From: Flavobacteriales bacterium
Lineage (GTDB): Bacteria > Bacteroidota > Bacteroidia > Flavobacteriales_D > Sanyastnellaceae
Length of the DNA: 64,000 nt
Reading direction: 5' to 3'
Assembly (NCBI GenBank): GCA_022447625.1
Contig: JAKVAX010000002.1
Location: 186,001 to 250,000, forward strand
How positions within the stretch are numbered: the stretch's first letter is position 1; the number at the start of each line of letters is the position of its first letter. Below are positions 54,920 through 64,000 of the stretch, piece after piece. Made by a program: the position numbers and the translations under genes. The notes under the pieces were generated by a model. That model made no database searches, was not told the origin of the DNA, and saw nothing but the letters and a program-made list of their open reading frames with translations.

Positions 54920-55790
54920 ACTCCTTGTTCGTTTTCAATCGATTGATCTCGTAATTGAACTCCGTATTCCCGTCAATACTCCCTAAAGTCAAAATGGTTA
55001 ATTCCGGATAATATTGCCCATCGTACTCTTTATACTCTGAGTGTTCAATGGTCAACGATCGCTGGTAGTACAAGTCGTCAAATACAGTTTTAGCAAGCTG
55101 ATAGGTGTACCCATCAAACCAATAACGCTTGATCATAAGGTCTTCCTCGTCTGCCTTTCGTAAGATTCGGCGATACTTCTTATCCGTTGTCTCAATCTCC
55201 AACGAATCGTCGGGATTGATGTCTCGTTCATCCACTCCAACCACCTTTTTGAGTTTGCGGTTGTACTTTGAAATCAAGAGATAGTCTTGTTCGTCAACTC
55301 TAGAGATAAACTTGTCTTGTTGCTCGTCTAAGTCAACGGCATTTCCGAGTAGAATGCTCTGAAGCATTTCAAAGCTGATCTCGGTCTTCGTGATGTTCAC
55401 GATTTCTTCCAAGGAACCAACAAAATAATGCTTGTCGTTCGGCACTTTTGAGATGTACTTCAACGAATCCGGAGTGATCATCACACGAGCAACTTCAACA
55501 CCCAGTAGCGGTGAAATACTCATCCAAATCACGCTGTCGCGACGCATGCGAATGTTCGCCTTAAAGCTTTGCTTGGTCTCAGCATCTTTCAGTTCGGCTG
55601 AGATCTTCATCCCAATCCAATCGGCATCGAATTCTGTCTTGTAGTATCTGTTCAGAATGGCGCCTGAAGAACGATTCTTCAAGGGCTTGCCTTGCGCTAA
55701 TCTGCGCTCGTTCGAACATCCTGAAGCTAGTACCAATAGAAGAAGTGGTAAGGTCAGGAGAAGTGGATTTCTACTGATCAGTTTCTTCAT
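54867..55790 (-). CDS. DUF4292 lipoprotein
   Basis: A 307-residue lipoprotein (LLLLVLASGC signal, Cys 25) of the DUF4292 family, which resembles the LolB/LppX-type half-barrel fold. Visible family parts are FKANIRMRRDSVIWMSISPLLGVE near residue 80 (hydrophobic-binding sheet) and SLTIEHSEYKEYDGQYYPEL with NTEFNYEINRLKTNK near the end. It is the middle gene of a tight minus-strand run (TPR lipoprotein, DUF4292, EnvC-like), overlapping both neighbours (20 and 53 bases). The conserved linkage to an EnvC-like gene suggests a role in envelope assembly. Its exact function is unknown. Confidence 0.88.
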   Translation of the reverse strand: MKKLISRNPLLLTLPLLLLVLASGCSNERRLAQGKPLKNRSSGAILNRYYKTEFDADWIGMKISAELKDAETKQSFKANIRMRRDSVIWMSISPLLGVEVARVMITPDSLKYISKVPNDKHYFVGSLEEIVNITKTEISFEMLQSILLGNAVDLDEQQDKFISRVDEQDYLLISKYNRKLKKVVGVDERDINPDDSLEIETTDKKYRRILRKADEEDLMIKRYWFDGYTYQLAKTVFDDLYYQRSLTIEHSEYKEYDGQYYPELTILTLGSIDGNTEFNYEINRLKTNKEYDFPFDIPDSFERKLTP

Positions 55791-57507
55791 AGTACTGTTG
55801 GTTATCTACTTTCTTCTGCAATTGAGAAGAACCCTCTCCAATCTTCAAGGCTTCTTGCCAAGCTTCAACGGCATCGGCTTTTCGGCCAAGGTGCCACAAG
55901 ACATCACCCAAGTGCTCAAACAAGGTAGCATCGAGTACTGCACTCGCTGCCTGATTAATCCAATCAAGAGCTTCGTTGTACTTTCCTTGTTTGAAGAGAA
56001 TCCACCCGTAAGTGTCTTGGAACGACGGTGTGTTCGGAAGCAAGTCATTGCTTTTCTTAGAAAGCTCCGCAGCACGCTCTAATTTGACCCCACGCACTGA
56101 TAGGTAGTACGCATAGTTGTTCATGACAAATGGGTCGTCTGGAATCAGCGAAAGTGATTTTTCAAAGGCTTCGTCTGATTTCTTGAATTCTTTCGTGTTG
56201 TAATAAGCCTCCCCCAAATTCGATTGGAAGCTTGCAGCTAGCGGCACATCTTCAACAACAAATGCCTTCCCTGTAAGGAACGAAGTAATCGCATCGGTAT
56301 ACCGATCTGTACGGGTGCGTGCAATTCCCTGCATTAAGTAGAAATTCGCTTGTGTTGGGTAGAGCTCTACGGCTTCATTTGCACGCTCCAGCATGGTCAT
56401 CCAATCTCCTAAAGCGGCATCAATTTCTAGCAACTGGTACCAAATCAACGGACGCGCCTTATCGAGTTCGATAGCACGTGTGAAGTTCTCCTGAGCGCCT
56501 TTAAGGTCATTGTCTTGCATGTTGAAATCACCCGCAATCGAATAACTGCGAGGATCTTCTGGATGCGCCTCTTGAAGGATTTCAATCAATCGATCTCCAC
56601 GGCTGGCTGCCTTTGAATCCATCAATCGAAGGTTGAGGTACATCAAGAGAATTGACACCTTCTCGTCAATGTTTACTTCCGGATCTGCAAAGGCTACTTG
56701 AATTGCTTCCCATGAATCACCATCGTTGCCTTCGGCAGCATAAATACGGCTTAATTCGAGATGGGCGAGGCCGTTTGTCGGGTCTTTAGCAGTAAGCTCT
56801 TTAAGCGTTTCCTTGGCTTCATCGATACGTCCTTGCTCAAGAAGAATACGTGCTTGCTCTGCATAGACTTCCGGACCAGCATAAACGCTCATCAATGCAT
56901 CCAATTCGGCGATAGCCTTTTCAGGCTCACCCATCAGAAGGAAGATGCGCTGCTTTTGGAATGAGAGTTCAGGATTTTTACCAGTCTGTCCTTCAAGCAG
57001 GTCGTAGGCCGCAATGGCGTTTTTCCCGTCTTCTTCGTAGAGGTATGACGCCGCCAGGTCATAATATGAACTCAAGTCTTCTGGCTTGTTGTCGATCATC
57101 CACTTGAGCTCTTTGCGAGCGTCATCGTATTGACCAAACTCAAGCAAGAAATCAGCATGTAGTCTGCGGTACCAGAAGTTTTCGTCATTCAACTCAATAG
57201 CTCTAGCGATGTTGGTCATCGCTGCATCTTTGTTGTTGCGATCAAATTCGATGCGTGCGAGTTCGTAGTGCACGGCATCGTTTTCTGGTGAGTAGGTCAG
57301 CGCTTCTTCGAACATCGCATAAGCACCGTCGATGTCGCCGGTTGACTTCAATTGCTGTGCTTCGAAGAATGCTTGTTGAAAGGCAGCGGATTCTCTTTCA
57401 TTCGCTAACGCGGAATCACTTCCCTGTGATTTGGAAGTGCTTTTTGTACCTCCACAACCTACGGCGAAGAGGGCACAAAGTGATATGATGAAAATCCTAA
57501 CCTTCAA
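55771..57507 (-). CDS. TPR-repeat lipoprotein
   Basis: A 578-residue protein made almost wholly of tetratricopeptide repeats (about 14 copies; for example AMFEEALTYSPENDAVHYEL and ALDWINQAASAVLDATLFEH). The signal peptide ends at LFAVGC, so it is a lipoprotein. No ATG precedes the signal peptide: the start is TTG at 57507, placed directly after the TAA of the upstream nucleotidyltransferase gene, which implies coupling. It is probably a protein-interaction scaffold at the outer or inner membrane. Motif copy 11 is near its 5' end. Confidence 0.85.
   Translation of the reverse strand: MKVRIFIISLCALFAVGCGGTKSTSKSQGSDSALANERESAAFQQAFFEAQQLKSTGDIDGAYAMFEEALTYSPENDAVHYELARIEFDRNNKDAAMTNIARAIELNDENFWYRRLHADFLLEFGQYDDARKELKWMIDNKPEDLSSYYDLAASYLYEEDGKNAIAAYDLLEGQTGKNPELSFQKQRIFLLMGEPEKAIAELDALMSVYAGPEVYAEQARILLEQGRIDEAKETLKELTAKDPTNGLAHLELSRIYAAEGNDGDSWEAIQVAFADPEVNIDEKVSILLMYLNLRLMDSKAASRGDRLIEILQEAHPEDPRSYSIAGDFNMQDNDLKGAQENFTRAIELDKARPLIWYQLLEIDAALGDWMTMLERANEAVELYPTQANFYLMQGIARTRTDRYTDAITSFLTGKAFVVEDVPLAASFQSNLGEAYYNTKEFKKSDEAFEKSLSLIPDDPFVMNNYAYYLSVRGVKLERAAELSKKSNDLLPNTPSFQDTYGWILFKQGKYNEALDWINQAASAVLDATLFEHLGDVLWHLGRKADAVEAWQEALKIGEGSSQLQKKVDNQQYYEETDQ
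57401..57415 (-). repeat. Dispersed 15-bp motif, copy 11 (exact)
   Basis: On the plus strand TTCGCTAACGCGGAA, a full minus-strand match (Y = T). It is the only coding copy with the consensus on the sense strand; it is read Ser-Ala-Leu-Ala-Asn. Confidence 0.8.
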
Positions 57508-58515
57508 TTACTTTCCTTGGGTTGAGTAGTCACTGATGCTCAATTGCTCAACCTGTCCGTTGAACTCTACGAAGTTACCTAGCATAGAATTGTCAATATT
57601 GGCATTTTTAACAGTGCTCGACTCTTGAATAATACTGTTCTTCACAATGCTATTCTCGATGGTACAATGACTTCCAATAGAAGCGTATGGCCCTACGATC
57701 GCGTTGCGAAGTGTTACGTTTTCTCCGATGTAACAAGGTTGAATGATAAGGCTATTTTCTTGGCTTAGCCCGCCATTCATCAAGTCAGCATCGTCTTTGT
57801 GATAACCAAGAATGCGTTGATTCGTTTCAACTGTTGCGTTTTTATTTCCGCAATCCATCCAGTCATCGACTTTACCAGGGACAAACTTCATGCCTTTTGT
57901 GGTCATGTTCTTCAGTGCATCTGGCAACTGGTACTCGCCACCTTTGATGATGTTGTTATCAATCAAGTACTGAAGTTCCCCTTTCAGCGTAGCGCCGTCT
58001 TTGAAATAGTAGATTCCAATCATGGCGAGGTCTGAAACGAATTCTTTCGGCTTCTCCACGAAGTCAACGATGTGCCCTTCAGCATCCATCTTCACTACTC
58101 CGAAGGCCTCTGGATTCTCGATCTGTTGAACCCAAAGAACGCCGTCTTTTGATGGGTCTAAGTTCAACTCAGCTTTCACGAGTGTATCAGCGAATGCAAC
58201 GATCACTTTCCCGTCGAGGGCGCTTTGTGCGCATAAAATGGCATGTGCAGTTCCGAGCGCTTCCTCTTGGTAGTGGATGCTGCCTTTGGCTCCGAACTCT
58301 TCCGCGATAGCGATGAGACGCTGCTCAACCGCATCACCGAAATGACCAACAACGTAGGCGATTTCTTCAATGGGCTCATCACTGATGGAAGCGAGTTCTT
58401 CCACCAATCGCTGAACGATCGGCTTTCCAGCAACAGGAATAAGTGGTTTAGGAACGGTGAGTGTATGAGGACGCATGCGTTTCCCCATTCCAGCCATTGG
58501 CACAATGATCTTCAT
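57508..58515 (-). CDS. NDP-sugar pyrophosphorylase / sugar-1-phosphate nucleotidyltransferase
   Basis: A 335-residue cytosolic enzyme joining a sugar-1-phosphate to an NTP. The nucleotide-binding start IVPMAGMGKRMRPHTLTVPK (with GxGxRxxPxTxxxPK) and PLIPVAGKPIVQR are characteristic, as are the acidic FADTL metal site and VEKPKEFVSD. The C terminus carries hexapeptide left-handed helix repeats (IGENVTLRNAIVGPYASIGS, IENSIVKNSIIQESSTV), as in GlmU or glucose-1-phosphate thymidylyltransferase-related proteins. Substrate choice cannot be fixed from sequence alone. Confidence 0.88.
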   Translation of the reverse strand: MKIIVPMAGMGKRMRPHTLTVPKPLIPVAGKPIVQRLVEELASISDEPIEEIAYVVGHFGDAVEQRLIAIAEEFGAKGSIHYQEEALGTAHAILCAQSALDGKVIVAFADTLVKAELNLDPSKDGVLWVQQIENPEAFGVVKMDAEGHIVDFVEKPKEFVSDLAMIGIYYFKDGATLKGELQYLIDNNIIKGGEYQLPDALKNMTTKGMKFVPGKVDDWMDCGNKNATVETNQRILGYHKDDADLMNGGLSQENSLIIQPCYIGENVTLRNAIVGPYASIGSHCTIENSIVKNSIIQESSTVKNANIDNSMLGNFVEFNGQVEQLSISDYSTQGK

Positions 58516-58518
58516 TCG

Positions 58519-58953
58519 TTAGTTTTTTCCAGTACTTCCGAAACCGCCTTCCCCTCTAGCAGTTTCGTTTAAGGTTGTTACTTCTGTCCATTCAGCCTGG
58601 GTCATCTTGGCAATTACCAACTGAGCCACGCGTTCGCCATCATTAATGGTCACGGCCTCATTTGATAGGTTCACCAGAATTACTCCCACTTCTCCGCGGT
58701 AATCGGCGTCAATGGTGCCGGGTGCGTTGAGAACGGTAATCCCCTGCTTGTATGCTAATCCCGAACGCGGACGAACCTGTGCTTCGCTTCCTGGAGGGAG
58801 CGCCATGAACAATCCGGTTGGAATCAATGCTCGTTCCAACGGCTCCAATGTGACTGGGGCGTCAAGGTTTGCGCGCAAATCCATTCCGGCACTTTGGGGT
58901 GTTTCGTAATGGGGTAAAACGTGCTTTGAGCGGTTGATGACCTCTATTTTCAT
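58519..58953 (-). CDS. dut: dUTP diphosphatase
   Basis: The ATG at 58953 ([20 protein letters not shown]) gives 144 residues, the usual length for this trimeric enzyme that hydrolyses dUTP to dUMP; the open frame further upstream is not conserved. All five dUTPase motifs are present: [10 protein letters not shown] (I), [11 protein letters not shown] (II), [17 protein letters not shown] (III, with the catalytic Asp), GERVAQLVI (IV), and the Gly-rich [13 protein letters not shown] (V). It ends 3 bases before the nucleotidyltransferase start, so co-transcription is clear. Confidence 0.96.
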   Translation of the reverse strand: MKIEVINRSKHVLPHYETPQSAGMDLRANLDAPVTLEPLERALIPTGLFMALPPGSEAQVRPRSGLAYKQGITVLNAPGTIDADYRGEVGVILVNLSNEAVTINDGERVAQLVIAKMTQAEWTEVTTLNETARGEGGFGSTGKN

Positions 58954-59026
58954 CGTGTGCAAATTACGGTGGGTCAGTGCTGCATCAACAGACACCGATG
59001 AAAGGTGTTCACGGAACACTGTTGAT

Positions 59027-59803
59027 TTAGGCTCCTTTGAATTCTGGCTTACGTTTTTCCATGAACGCTGTGGTGCCTTCTTTGAAATCGTCCGTACCGA
59101 AACACGCTCCGAAAGCATCAATTTCTGCTTGGAATCCGCCTTCGTTTGCTTTGACAGAAGCACGCACAGCGTCAAGTGCAAAACCAATAGCCGTTGGCGA
59201 CTGCTTCGCCATTTTCGATGCCATCTTATTTGCCGCAGCCATCAACTCTTCTTGCGTGTAAACCGCATTAACCAAGCCCCAAGATTTCGCGTCTTCTGCG
59301 TTTGTCATACCTGCTGTACAGATCATTTCAAGTGCTTTACCCATACCTACAAGGCGAGCAAGACGTTGTGTTCCTCCGTATCCTGGAATGACTCCGAGGC
59401 TTACTTCTGGAAGGCCTAACATGGCATTGTCACTTGCCAAGCGAACATGTGCACTCATAGCAAGCTCTAGTCCACCACCGAGGGCGTAACCATTTACTGC
59501 CGCAATTACAGGCTTTGACATGTTCTCTACTTTGTTGAAGAGTTTGTTATGCCCATCCGCGCTCAAGCGCTTGCCTTCCTCGATAGAGAAAGAGGCAAAT
59601 TCTTTAATGTCAGCGCCTGCTACAAATGCTTTTTCACCACTTCCGGTGATGATGACCACACGCACCTCATTGTTGCCATTCAAATCATCAAGTGCATGAC
59701 TCAATTCTTGAATCGTTGCGGTGTTTAGTGCGTTCAGTTGTTTTGGGCGGTTGATCGTGATGGTAGCCACGTGCCCATCTATAGTGAGAAGAATGTTTTC
59801 CAT
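59027..59803 (-). CDS. Enoyl-CoA hydratase/isomerase family protein
   Basis: The ATG at 59803 gives 258 residues (a TTG at 59824 is also in frame). Crotonase fold: the oxyanion-hole segments [15 protein letters not shown] and [18 protein letters not shown], and both catalytic glutamates in the expected places (the second in [20 protein letters not shown]). The C terminus holds [17 protein letters not shown], typical of short-chain enoyl-CoA hydratases that hydrate 2-enoyl-CoA to 3-hydroxyacyl-CoA in beta-oxidation or in butanoate-type routes. The gene is single, with no other fatty-acid genes in the window. Confidence 0.92.
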   Translation of the reverse strand: MENILLTIDGHVATITINRPKQLNALNTATIQELSHALDDLNGNNEVRVVIITGSGEKAFVAGADIKEFASFSIEEGKRLSADGHNKLFNKVENMSKPVIAAVNGYALGGGLELAMSAHVRLASDNAMLGLPEVSLGVIPGYGGTQRLARLVGMGKALEMICTAGMTNAEDAKSWGLVNAVYTQEELMAAANKMASKMAKQSPTAIGFALDAVRASVKANEGGFQAEIDAFGACFGTDDFKEGTTAFMEKRKPEFKGA

Positions 59804-59876
59804 GGTCAGAATATCTTGGGTCAAAGGTAGAAAAAGGCAGCTATTGAAGAGGTTAAAAGAACTGATCAGATCGCAA

Positions 59877-59907
59877 GAAAAAGGCCGTCCCCAACAGGAG
59901 ACGGCCT
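59877..59907 (-). terminator. Terminator of the right-edge T9SS gene
   Basis: AGGCCGTC and GACGGCCT form an 8-bp stem around a 10-base loop, ending on the minus strand in five Ts. Confidence 0.9.
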
Positions 59908-59929
59908 CGGTATTCTGATGAATGAAATC

Positions 59930-62900
59930 TTACTTCACAAAGCGTAGTGTTTGTAGGCTTTGTCCGTTGGCGTTAATCTCAACGAGGTAAGTTCCATTAC
60001 TTAGTTCTGATGTGCTGATCTGAGTTTGATCGGCTAGCGCCGGAATCGATGTCTGGTAAACGAGCTTACCGTCTACGCTGTACACATTGAATTCCGCGTT
60101 AGCGTAGCTCTTCTGAGTTTGAACGATCACTGCATTGCCGTTGTAGAACAAGGCAACTTCCACTTCCGCGTTAGCGACGTCAACCACTTCGTCAACAATC
60201 ACTGTAGTTATATCTGCAGTTGAACACTCACCTCCGTAAGCCACTACGTGAACCTCGTACTCGCCTTCTTCAGTGAATTCCAAGTTCACCACCTCTCCAG
60301 TAGCTACCGGACCGTCAACAACTGTCCATTCGACCAGGTCAGCGTTGCTTACTTCAGCAACCAAGGTCAATTCAGCCAAACCATCAATCAACTCGGCGGT
60401 AACTAATTCGTTTGTTTCTAGCGTCACCATATCAGCGTCGATCAAAACAACCTCGTGCGTTTCATCAATACAAGCTGAGCTGATTTCAACAGTGTATGTT
60501 CCGTTTGCAAGCTCGTCAAGGATAAGCTCGTCAAGTGAAGAGCCTTCAGCAAGGAAATCGTCTCCAGTCACCGTGAATTCGAAGATGTCTGCGTGGTCAA
60601 CATCCAACTGAATCCAACCCTGGTACCCAGCATTACATGCGTTTTCTTCTTTGTCGATCATGACTTCGTGAACCTGAGCTTCATCGATGCTCACTACCGT
60701 TTCAACTGCTTCACATGCAAGGGCATCATTGCTCAACACCACTTTGTAGTTGCCCATGCCTAGCCCGCCTAACACTGTAGTTCCAGTGAAGTCTTCAGTA
60801 ACTAATACGAGGTTGTCTAGTTCATCGTACCACGAAGCTGTCCAGTTACCCATGTCAGGAGTGTTCACTTCAATCATGGCATCATTTGCACCGAAACAAG
60901 TGATGTCATTCACTGTCACTGTTGCTGGAGCAGATAGGTGAACGATGAAACGATCAGACACCATATCTTCTTCCAAGGCTACTTCTAGCATGAGGTTTTC
61001 ATTCACCACGTAAATCTCACCCGTTTCTGTGTCTTCTAAAGTCACACATGACATTGATGGAATTCCAGAAAGGTCAGTTGCTTCAAGTGCATAAGTACCT
61101 GAGTTATCAGCGCTCAATTGAAGTGGGATGCTAATGCTTTCTTCTAACGAAGGAAGCGTATTCTGCCCCATTCGAACGCCATCAACGTCAAGGCTAGCAA
61201 TGCTTACCCATCCGTTGTCAATTGATCCCAATTTGTAAGCGTCGAAGTCGTTCTCGTAAGCTGTAGTTGCTTCTGGAAGGAAGCCGATGTACGCTGCATC
61301 CTGCGAGAATTCATTTGAAAGTGTCAGCTCGATATAATCAGCTGCTTCAGTCGAACGTTCGAATGCTTGACCTGAAGAAGACTTAATCGCCTCGCTCCAT
61401 TCTAAAGAAGCTCCAGCAGCGTCAGCCTTCACCCAGAATGATTGTCCGGGAGCAATGTAACGCGGTGCTGTACCTACCTGGGTAATACCGTTACGGCTTA
61501 GGTAAGAAGCGCTTTCCGCGTCGTATACGTAGTAAGTAGATACTCCAGGAGAAGCGTTGGCAAGTGCATCCCAATCGATTTCACTTGGGTAGCGGTTGGC
61601 AACCAGGTTCCAACCGTCAATGGTACCACCGACGAATGGGTTGTATGAAATTGGCTGGCTAATATCTCCTTTCTGGATTCCTCCAGTCATGTCAAGATCT
61701 TGCGTTGCAGCGAGCATGAGGATCATGTAACCGCGATCATTCAATAGCGCTTCGCCAACACCTGTTGTTTCTTCCCATCCGTCGTTTAGACCGCCATTTA
61801 CAGATTCGTCGTACTTCTGGATGTTGTTCTGTGGGTAAGCATCAAAATCAGAACCGGGGAAACCAGTGGTGATGATGTCATCATTCCAATCTGCGATAGT
61901 CAATCCAGTCAATGGAGCCCCAACGTTCGCCCAGCTCTGTTCACCGGCAGGGATGTGACGTTGCATTGTGATGTTTCCAGTAAGGTCAGAATCGTCATTG
62001 AACGCGCCAATGGATGCTGTTCCACTCGCGTCTGAAAGTAGTGTGAATACGTTTCCATTCACGTCAAGTGTTCCTTGGTCTGGGAAGAAAATGTTGGTCA
62101 TGTTGACATCCGCATTCATGGTTACTCCTGTTCCCCGGTTATCCATGCGAAGGTTGTAGAAGCTACTGGCTCCCGTACCGTTGATGTTCTGACCGGCAGC
62201 ACCTTTCAGCGTTACGCTTCCCGTCTGTGGGTCAAAGCTACCGTCGTTGGTCCAGTCAACATATACTTTAATGTCTCCAGACGCACCGTTCAGTGTTCCG
62301 CCATTTTCTACCGTTAGGTTTCGAGCGATGACGTCATCTGTAAGAGTCACCGTGTTGGTGTTTTGAATGATTACGTTCTTGAATCGTCCGAAAACAGCCG
62401 TTGTGCCAGCACCCATTGGATCATTCAATGACCAAATCGCGTCAGTAGAGTTTCCGTTTCCAACAGAGTAGTAGTCTTCGAAACATCCGTACTGAACAAC
62501 ACTGATGTCGTCAATACGACACTTATTTACATTCCCTACTGTCACTTGGCAAGCGTAGCTGAAGTAATCTGCTACCACATACTGAGTGTCATTGGCTGTT
62601 CCGGCAGAAGTCATGGCGTCGAATCCACCGTTCTCCTGGTACTTTAGTTCCCAGTTTCCGTTTTCATCGCGTACAACTTCAATTCCAAGTGTGATGTTTG
62701 TGTTCCAATCATAGCTAGATGTTACAATGTCAGTAAACGCGCCGTTATCGATGCGCACGAGACGAAGGTTATCCGTTGGTGTGTCGAAGTTGATACCCAC
62801 CGCATATCCGTCAAGTGTTGCGCTCCAAGCGTCTTCTTCGCTACCTACGATTACGGCCATTAACCAGTTGTTTGAAGAGCTTTCAAACCCACCATTCTTA

Positions 62901-64000
62901 ATATTGAATCGCCATGTAGTTTCTACACCGCGTAGCTCAAGGTTGTCAAGTGTGTGGCTGATGAAGTCGCTCGCTGCGGCTACGTTCGTGTGACGAAGGT
63001 CAAAGGAACCACCGATGGTTGCTACAGAACTGATGACATCCCATTGGCTTGTGTTTGACCAACCATTAGCGTTTCCGTCTTCAAAGTCTTCTGCGAACAT
63101 GATTTCTTTACCACTTTCATCGTCTTCTAGATGCAGTGTGAAGGTGTCGATCAAACCAGGCATAGCGTCGCAACCTCCAGAAACGTTCTGGATTCCGAAG
63201 ATGAGGTCTTCATCTTCTTCACAGAGGTCGTTTCCGTTGATCGTGATGCTTACTGTTTGTGCCGTGTTGTCTCCAGCGGCAAAGCTTAATGATTGCGTAG
63301 TGTAGTTGTCGATACGAGTGGCATCACCACTGATCAGTACTACTTCGTAATCCGTTCCACAACGATCGTCTTCATCGTTGATGTTCACAGTGATGTCGTA
63401 GGTTGTGTTCATATCAGCCTCTTCTACCGTCGCTTCCGCGCTAGCGAAAGACACTTCTGTACCTGCGCCAAAGAGCAAGTTGTCAAAGTACAGACGACGT
63501 GCATCACTTGCGTTCGTGATGTTCGTACTTACTGCGAAGTAGCTGCTTGAAGTGATATCATTATCACGTACTGTAGCGCGAGCAGTTGAAGCATCTACAT
63601 TGTCAAATCCTTGATCTGCGTAGAGTGTCCAATCACCGTCTGTGGTGCGAACTACTTTAAGTGTGTATCCGAGGTTAGCGTCAAAAGTTAGAGGGTAGGC
63701 AAGGTCAATCAATTCTGTTTCAGTCATTCCTTCTTGTTTGAAGAGACCGAATGAATCTCCAGCTGGATCGCTTTTCCATTTGATGAAGTAGCCGTTGAAA
63801 TCAAGGCTTCCTATCTGCAGGTTCGCTGGTGTATTGTCATCAGACATCAAGATCACAGCAAAGTTATTGGTGTTACTCGGCAGCCAGTTATCACCGGTTG
63901 CTACTGAGAATTCCCAAACGCCATACGCTTGTGTGCTCGGCAATGTTAATGCAGCGTCGCCAGTTGAGGCGTTACTCACCAACACGTCAGCATTGCGTCC
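59930..64000 (-). CDS. Giant secreted T9SS type A protein (5' end beyond the window)
   Basis: At least 1356 codons, open to the right edge (GRNADVLVSNASTGD), so the start lies outside. In order from the edge: a lamin/LamG-like domain (VWEFSVATGDNWLPSNTNNF), a Calx-beta-like segment (SFASAEATVEEADMNTTYDI, then NDLCEEDEDLIFGI), a second LamG-like domain, a parallel-beta/polymer-binding region (VIIQNTNTVTLTDDVIARNL) that resembles autotransporter-type repeats, a middle region typical of Bacteroidota secreted proteins (GNITMQRHIPAGEQSWANVG), SprB-like segments (VNDITCFGANDAMIEVNTPD) and a T9SS type A sorting domain (GTYLVEINANGQSLQTLRFV). Motif copies 12, 13 and 14 are within it. Binding or adhesion is the likely role. 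Confidence 0.82.
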   Translation of the reverse strand, partial: GRNADVLVSNASTGDAALTLPSTQAYGVWEFSVATGDNWLPSNTNNFAVILMSDDNTPANLQIGSLDFNGYFIKWKSDPAGDSFGLFKQEGMTETELIDLAYPLTFDANLGYTLKVVRTTDGDWTLYADQGFDNVDASTARATVRDNDITSSSYFAVSTNITNASDARRLYFDNLLFGAGTEVSFASAEATVEEADMNTTYDITVNINDEDDRCGTDYEVVLISGDATRIDNYTTQSLSFAAGDNTAQTVSITINGNDLCEEDEDLIFGIQNVSGGCDAMPGLIDTFTLHLEDDESGKEIMFAEDFEDGNANGWSNTSQWDVISSVATIGGSFDLRHTNVAAASDFISHTLDNLELRGVETTWRFNIKNGGFESSSNNWLMAVIVGSEEDAWSATLDGYAVGINFDTPTDNLRLVRIDNGAFTDIVTSSYDWNTNITLGIEVVRDENGNWELKYQENGGFDAMTSAGTANDTQYVVADYFSYACQVTVGNVNKCRIDDISVVQYGCFEDYYSVGNGNSTDAIWSLNDPMGAGTTAVFGRFKNVIIQNTNTVTLTDDVIARNLTVENGGTLNGASGDIKVYVDWTNDGSFDPQTGSVTLKGAAGQNINGTGASSFYNLRMDNRGTGVTMNADVNMTNIFFPDQGTLDVNGNVFTLLSDASGTASIGAFNDDSDLTGNITMQRHIPAGEQSWANVGAPLTGLTIADWNDDIITTGFPGSDFDAYPQNNIQKYDESVNGGLNDGWEETTGVGEALLNDRGYMILMLAATQDLDMTGGIQKGDISQPISYNPFVGGTIDGWNLVANRYPSEIDWDALANASPGVSTYYVYDAESASYLSRNGITQVGTAPRYIAPGQSFWVKADAAGASLEWSEAIKSSSGQAFERSTEAADYIELTLSNEFSQDAAYIGFLPEATTAYENDFDAYKLGSIDNGWVSIASLDVDGVRMGQNTLPSLEESISIPLQLSADNSGTYALEATDLSGIPSMSCVTLEDTETGEIYVVNENLMLEVALEEDMVSDRFIVHLSAPATVTVNDITCFGANDAMIEVNTPDMGNWTASWYDELDNLVLVTEDFTGTTVLGGLGMGNYKVVLSNDALACEAVETVVSIDEAQVHEVMIDKEENACNAGYQGWIQLDVDHADIFEFTVTGDDFLAEGSSLDELILDELANGTYTVEISSACIDETHEVVLIDADMVTLETNELVTAELIDGLAELTLVAEVSNADLVEWTVVDGPVATGEVVNLEFTEEGEYEVHVVAYGGECSTADITTVIVDEVVDVANAEVEVALFYNGNAVIVQTQKSYANAEFNVYSVDGKLVYQTSIPALADQTQISTSELSNGTYLVEINANGQSLQTLRFVK
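60092..60106 (+). repeat. Dispersed 15-bp motif, copy 12
   Basis: TTCCGCGTTAGCGTA, 14 of 15 matches, read in the gene as Tyr-Ala-Asn-Ala-Glu. Confidence 0.75.
60164..60178 (+). repeat. Dispersed 15-bp motif, copy 13
   Basis: TTCCGCGTTAGCGAC, 14 of 15 matches, 72 bases from copy 12 and in the same frame (Val-Ala-Asn-Ala-Glu). Confidence 0.75.
63434..63448 (+). repeat. Dispersed 15-bp motif, copy 14 (exact)
   Basis: TTCCGCGCTAGCGAA, full match, read as Phe-Ala-Ser-Ala-Glu in the right-edge gene. Confidence 0.8.

Overview
The window looks like a chromosomal segment of a free-living, probably aquatic, Bacteroidota bacterium of the order Flavobacteriales (a Cryomorphaceae/Schleiferiaceae/Crocinitomicaceae-like member). 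The basis is many large secreted proteins ending in type IX secretion (T9SS) sorting domains, cysteine-bounded GCTDP...DDGSC repeats, SusC-like TonB receptor with DUF4249 lipoprotein, DUF4292, FtsX, EnvC-like and SBBP/PKD proteins, a hybrid two-component regulator with a periplasmic propeller, and one tRNA without an encoded CCA. Base composition is moderate and even, apart from the AT-richer DUF2199 gene near 40 kb. No phage, transposase, plasmid or CRISPR genes were seen.

Layout. 0-10 kb: a cut lipoprotein gene, tryptophan 2,3-dioxygenase, a DUF3108 protein, a large T9SS repeat protein, a RidA-family 2-aminomuconate deaminase-like protein (with the dioxygenase, two steps of a kynurenine route), a 28-codon micro-ORF, Xaa-Pro aminopeptidase, MiaE, a T9SS protein and an rRNA-type methyltransferase. 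10-21 kb: RNase R, a CAU tRNA, a Dna2-like nuclease-helicase, two GCTDP-repeat secreted proteins flanking a small coiled-coil protein, and tRNA-Arg(CCU). 21-27.5 kb: a giant T9SS protein, an O-antigen ligase/TPR protein and a small secreted protein, each interrupted by in-frame stop codons. 27.5-39 kb: a T9SS propeller protein, the hybrid histidine kinase, an M43 metalloprotease with T9SS tail, FtsX, and a DUF4249/TonB-receptor pair. 39-49.3 kb: SlyD, a DUF2199 gene between inverted repeats, an exported superoxide dismutase, AsmA-like protein, RsmF-like methyltransferase, and an operon of plug-only TonB-like protein, ECF sigma factor and membrane-anchored TPR protein. 49.3-64 kb: a gliding-type SBBP/PKD giant with type B sorting domain, then a tight minus-strand cluster (EnvC-like, DUF4292, TPR lipoprotein, sugar nucleotidyltransferase, dUTPase), an enoyl-CoA hydratase and a T9SS giant running off the right edge.

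Beneath the genes there are two repeat systems that the gene content does not explain. One is a 15-bp motif, TTCCGCGYTAGCGAA, found 14 times across the window in genes and between them, in more than one codon frame. The other is a set of intergenic arrays with a strict 7-bp period but drifting sequence (39.86, 40.91, 41.8, 48.8 and 49.2 kb), one inverted pair of which brackets the DUF2199 gene. These two systems, and the cluster of stop-interrupted genes at 21-27.5 kb, are the observations most worth following up.
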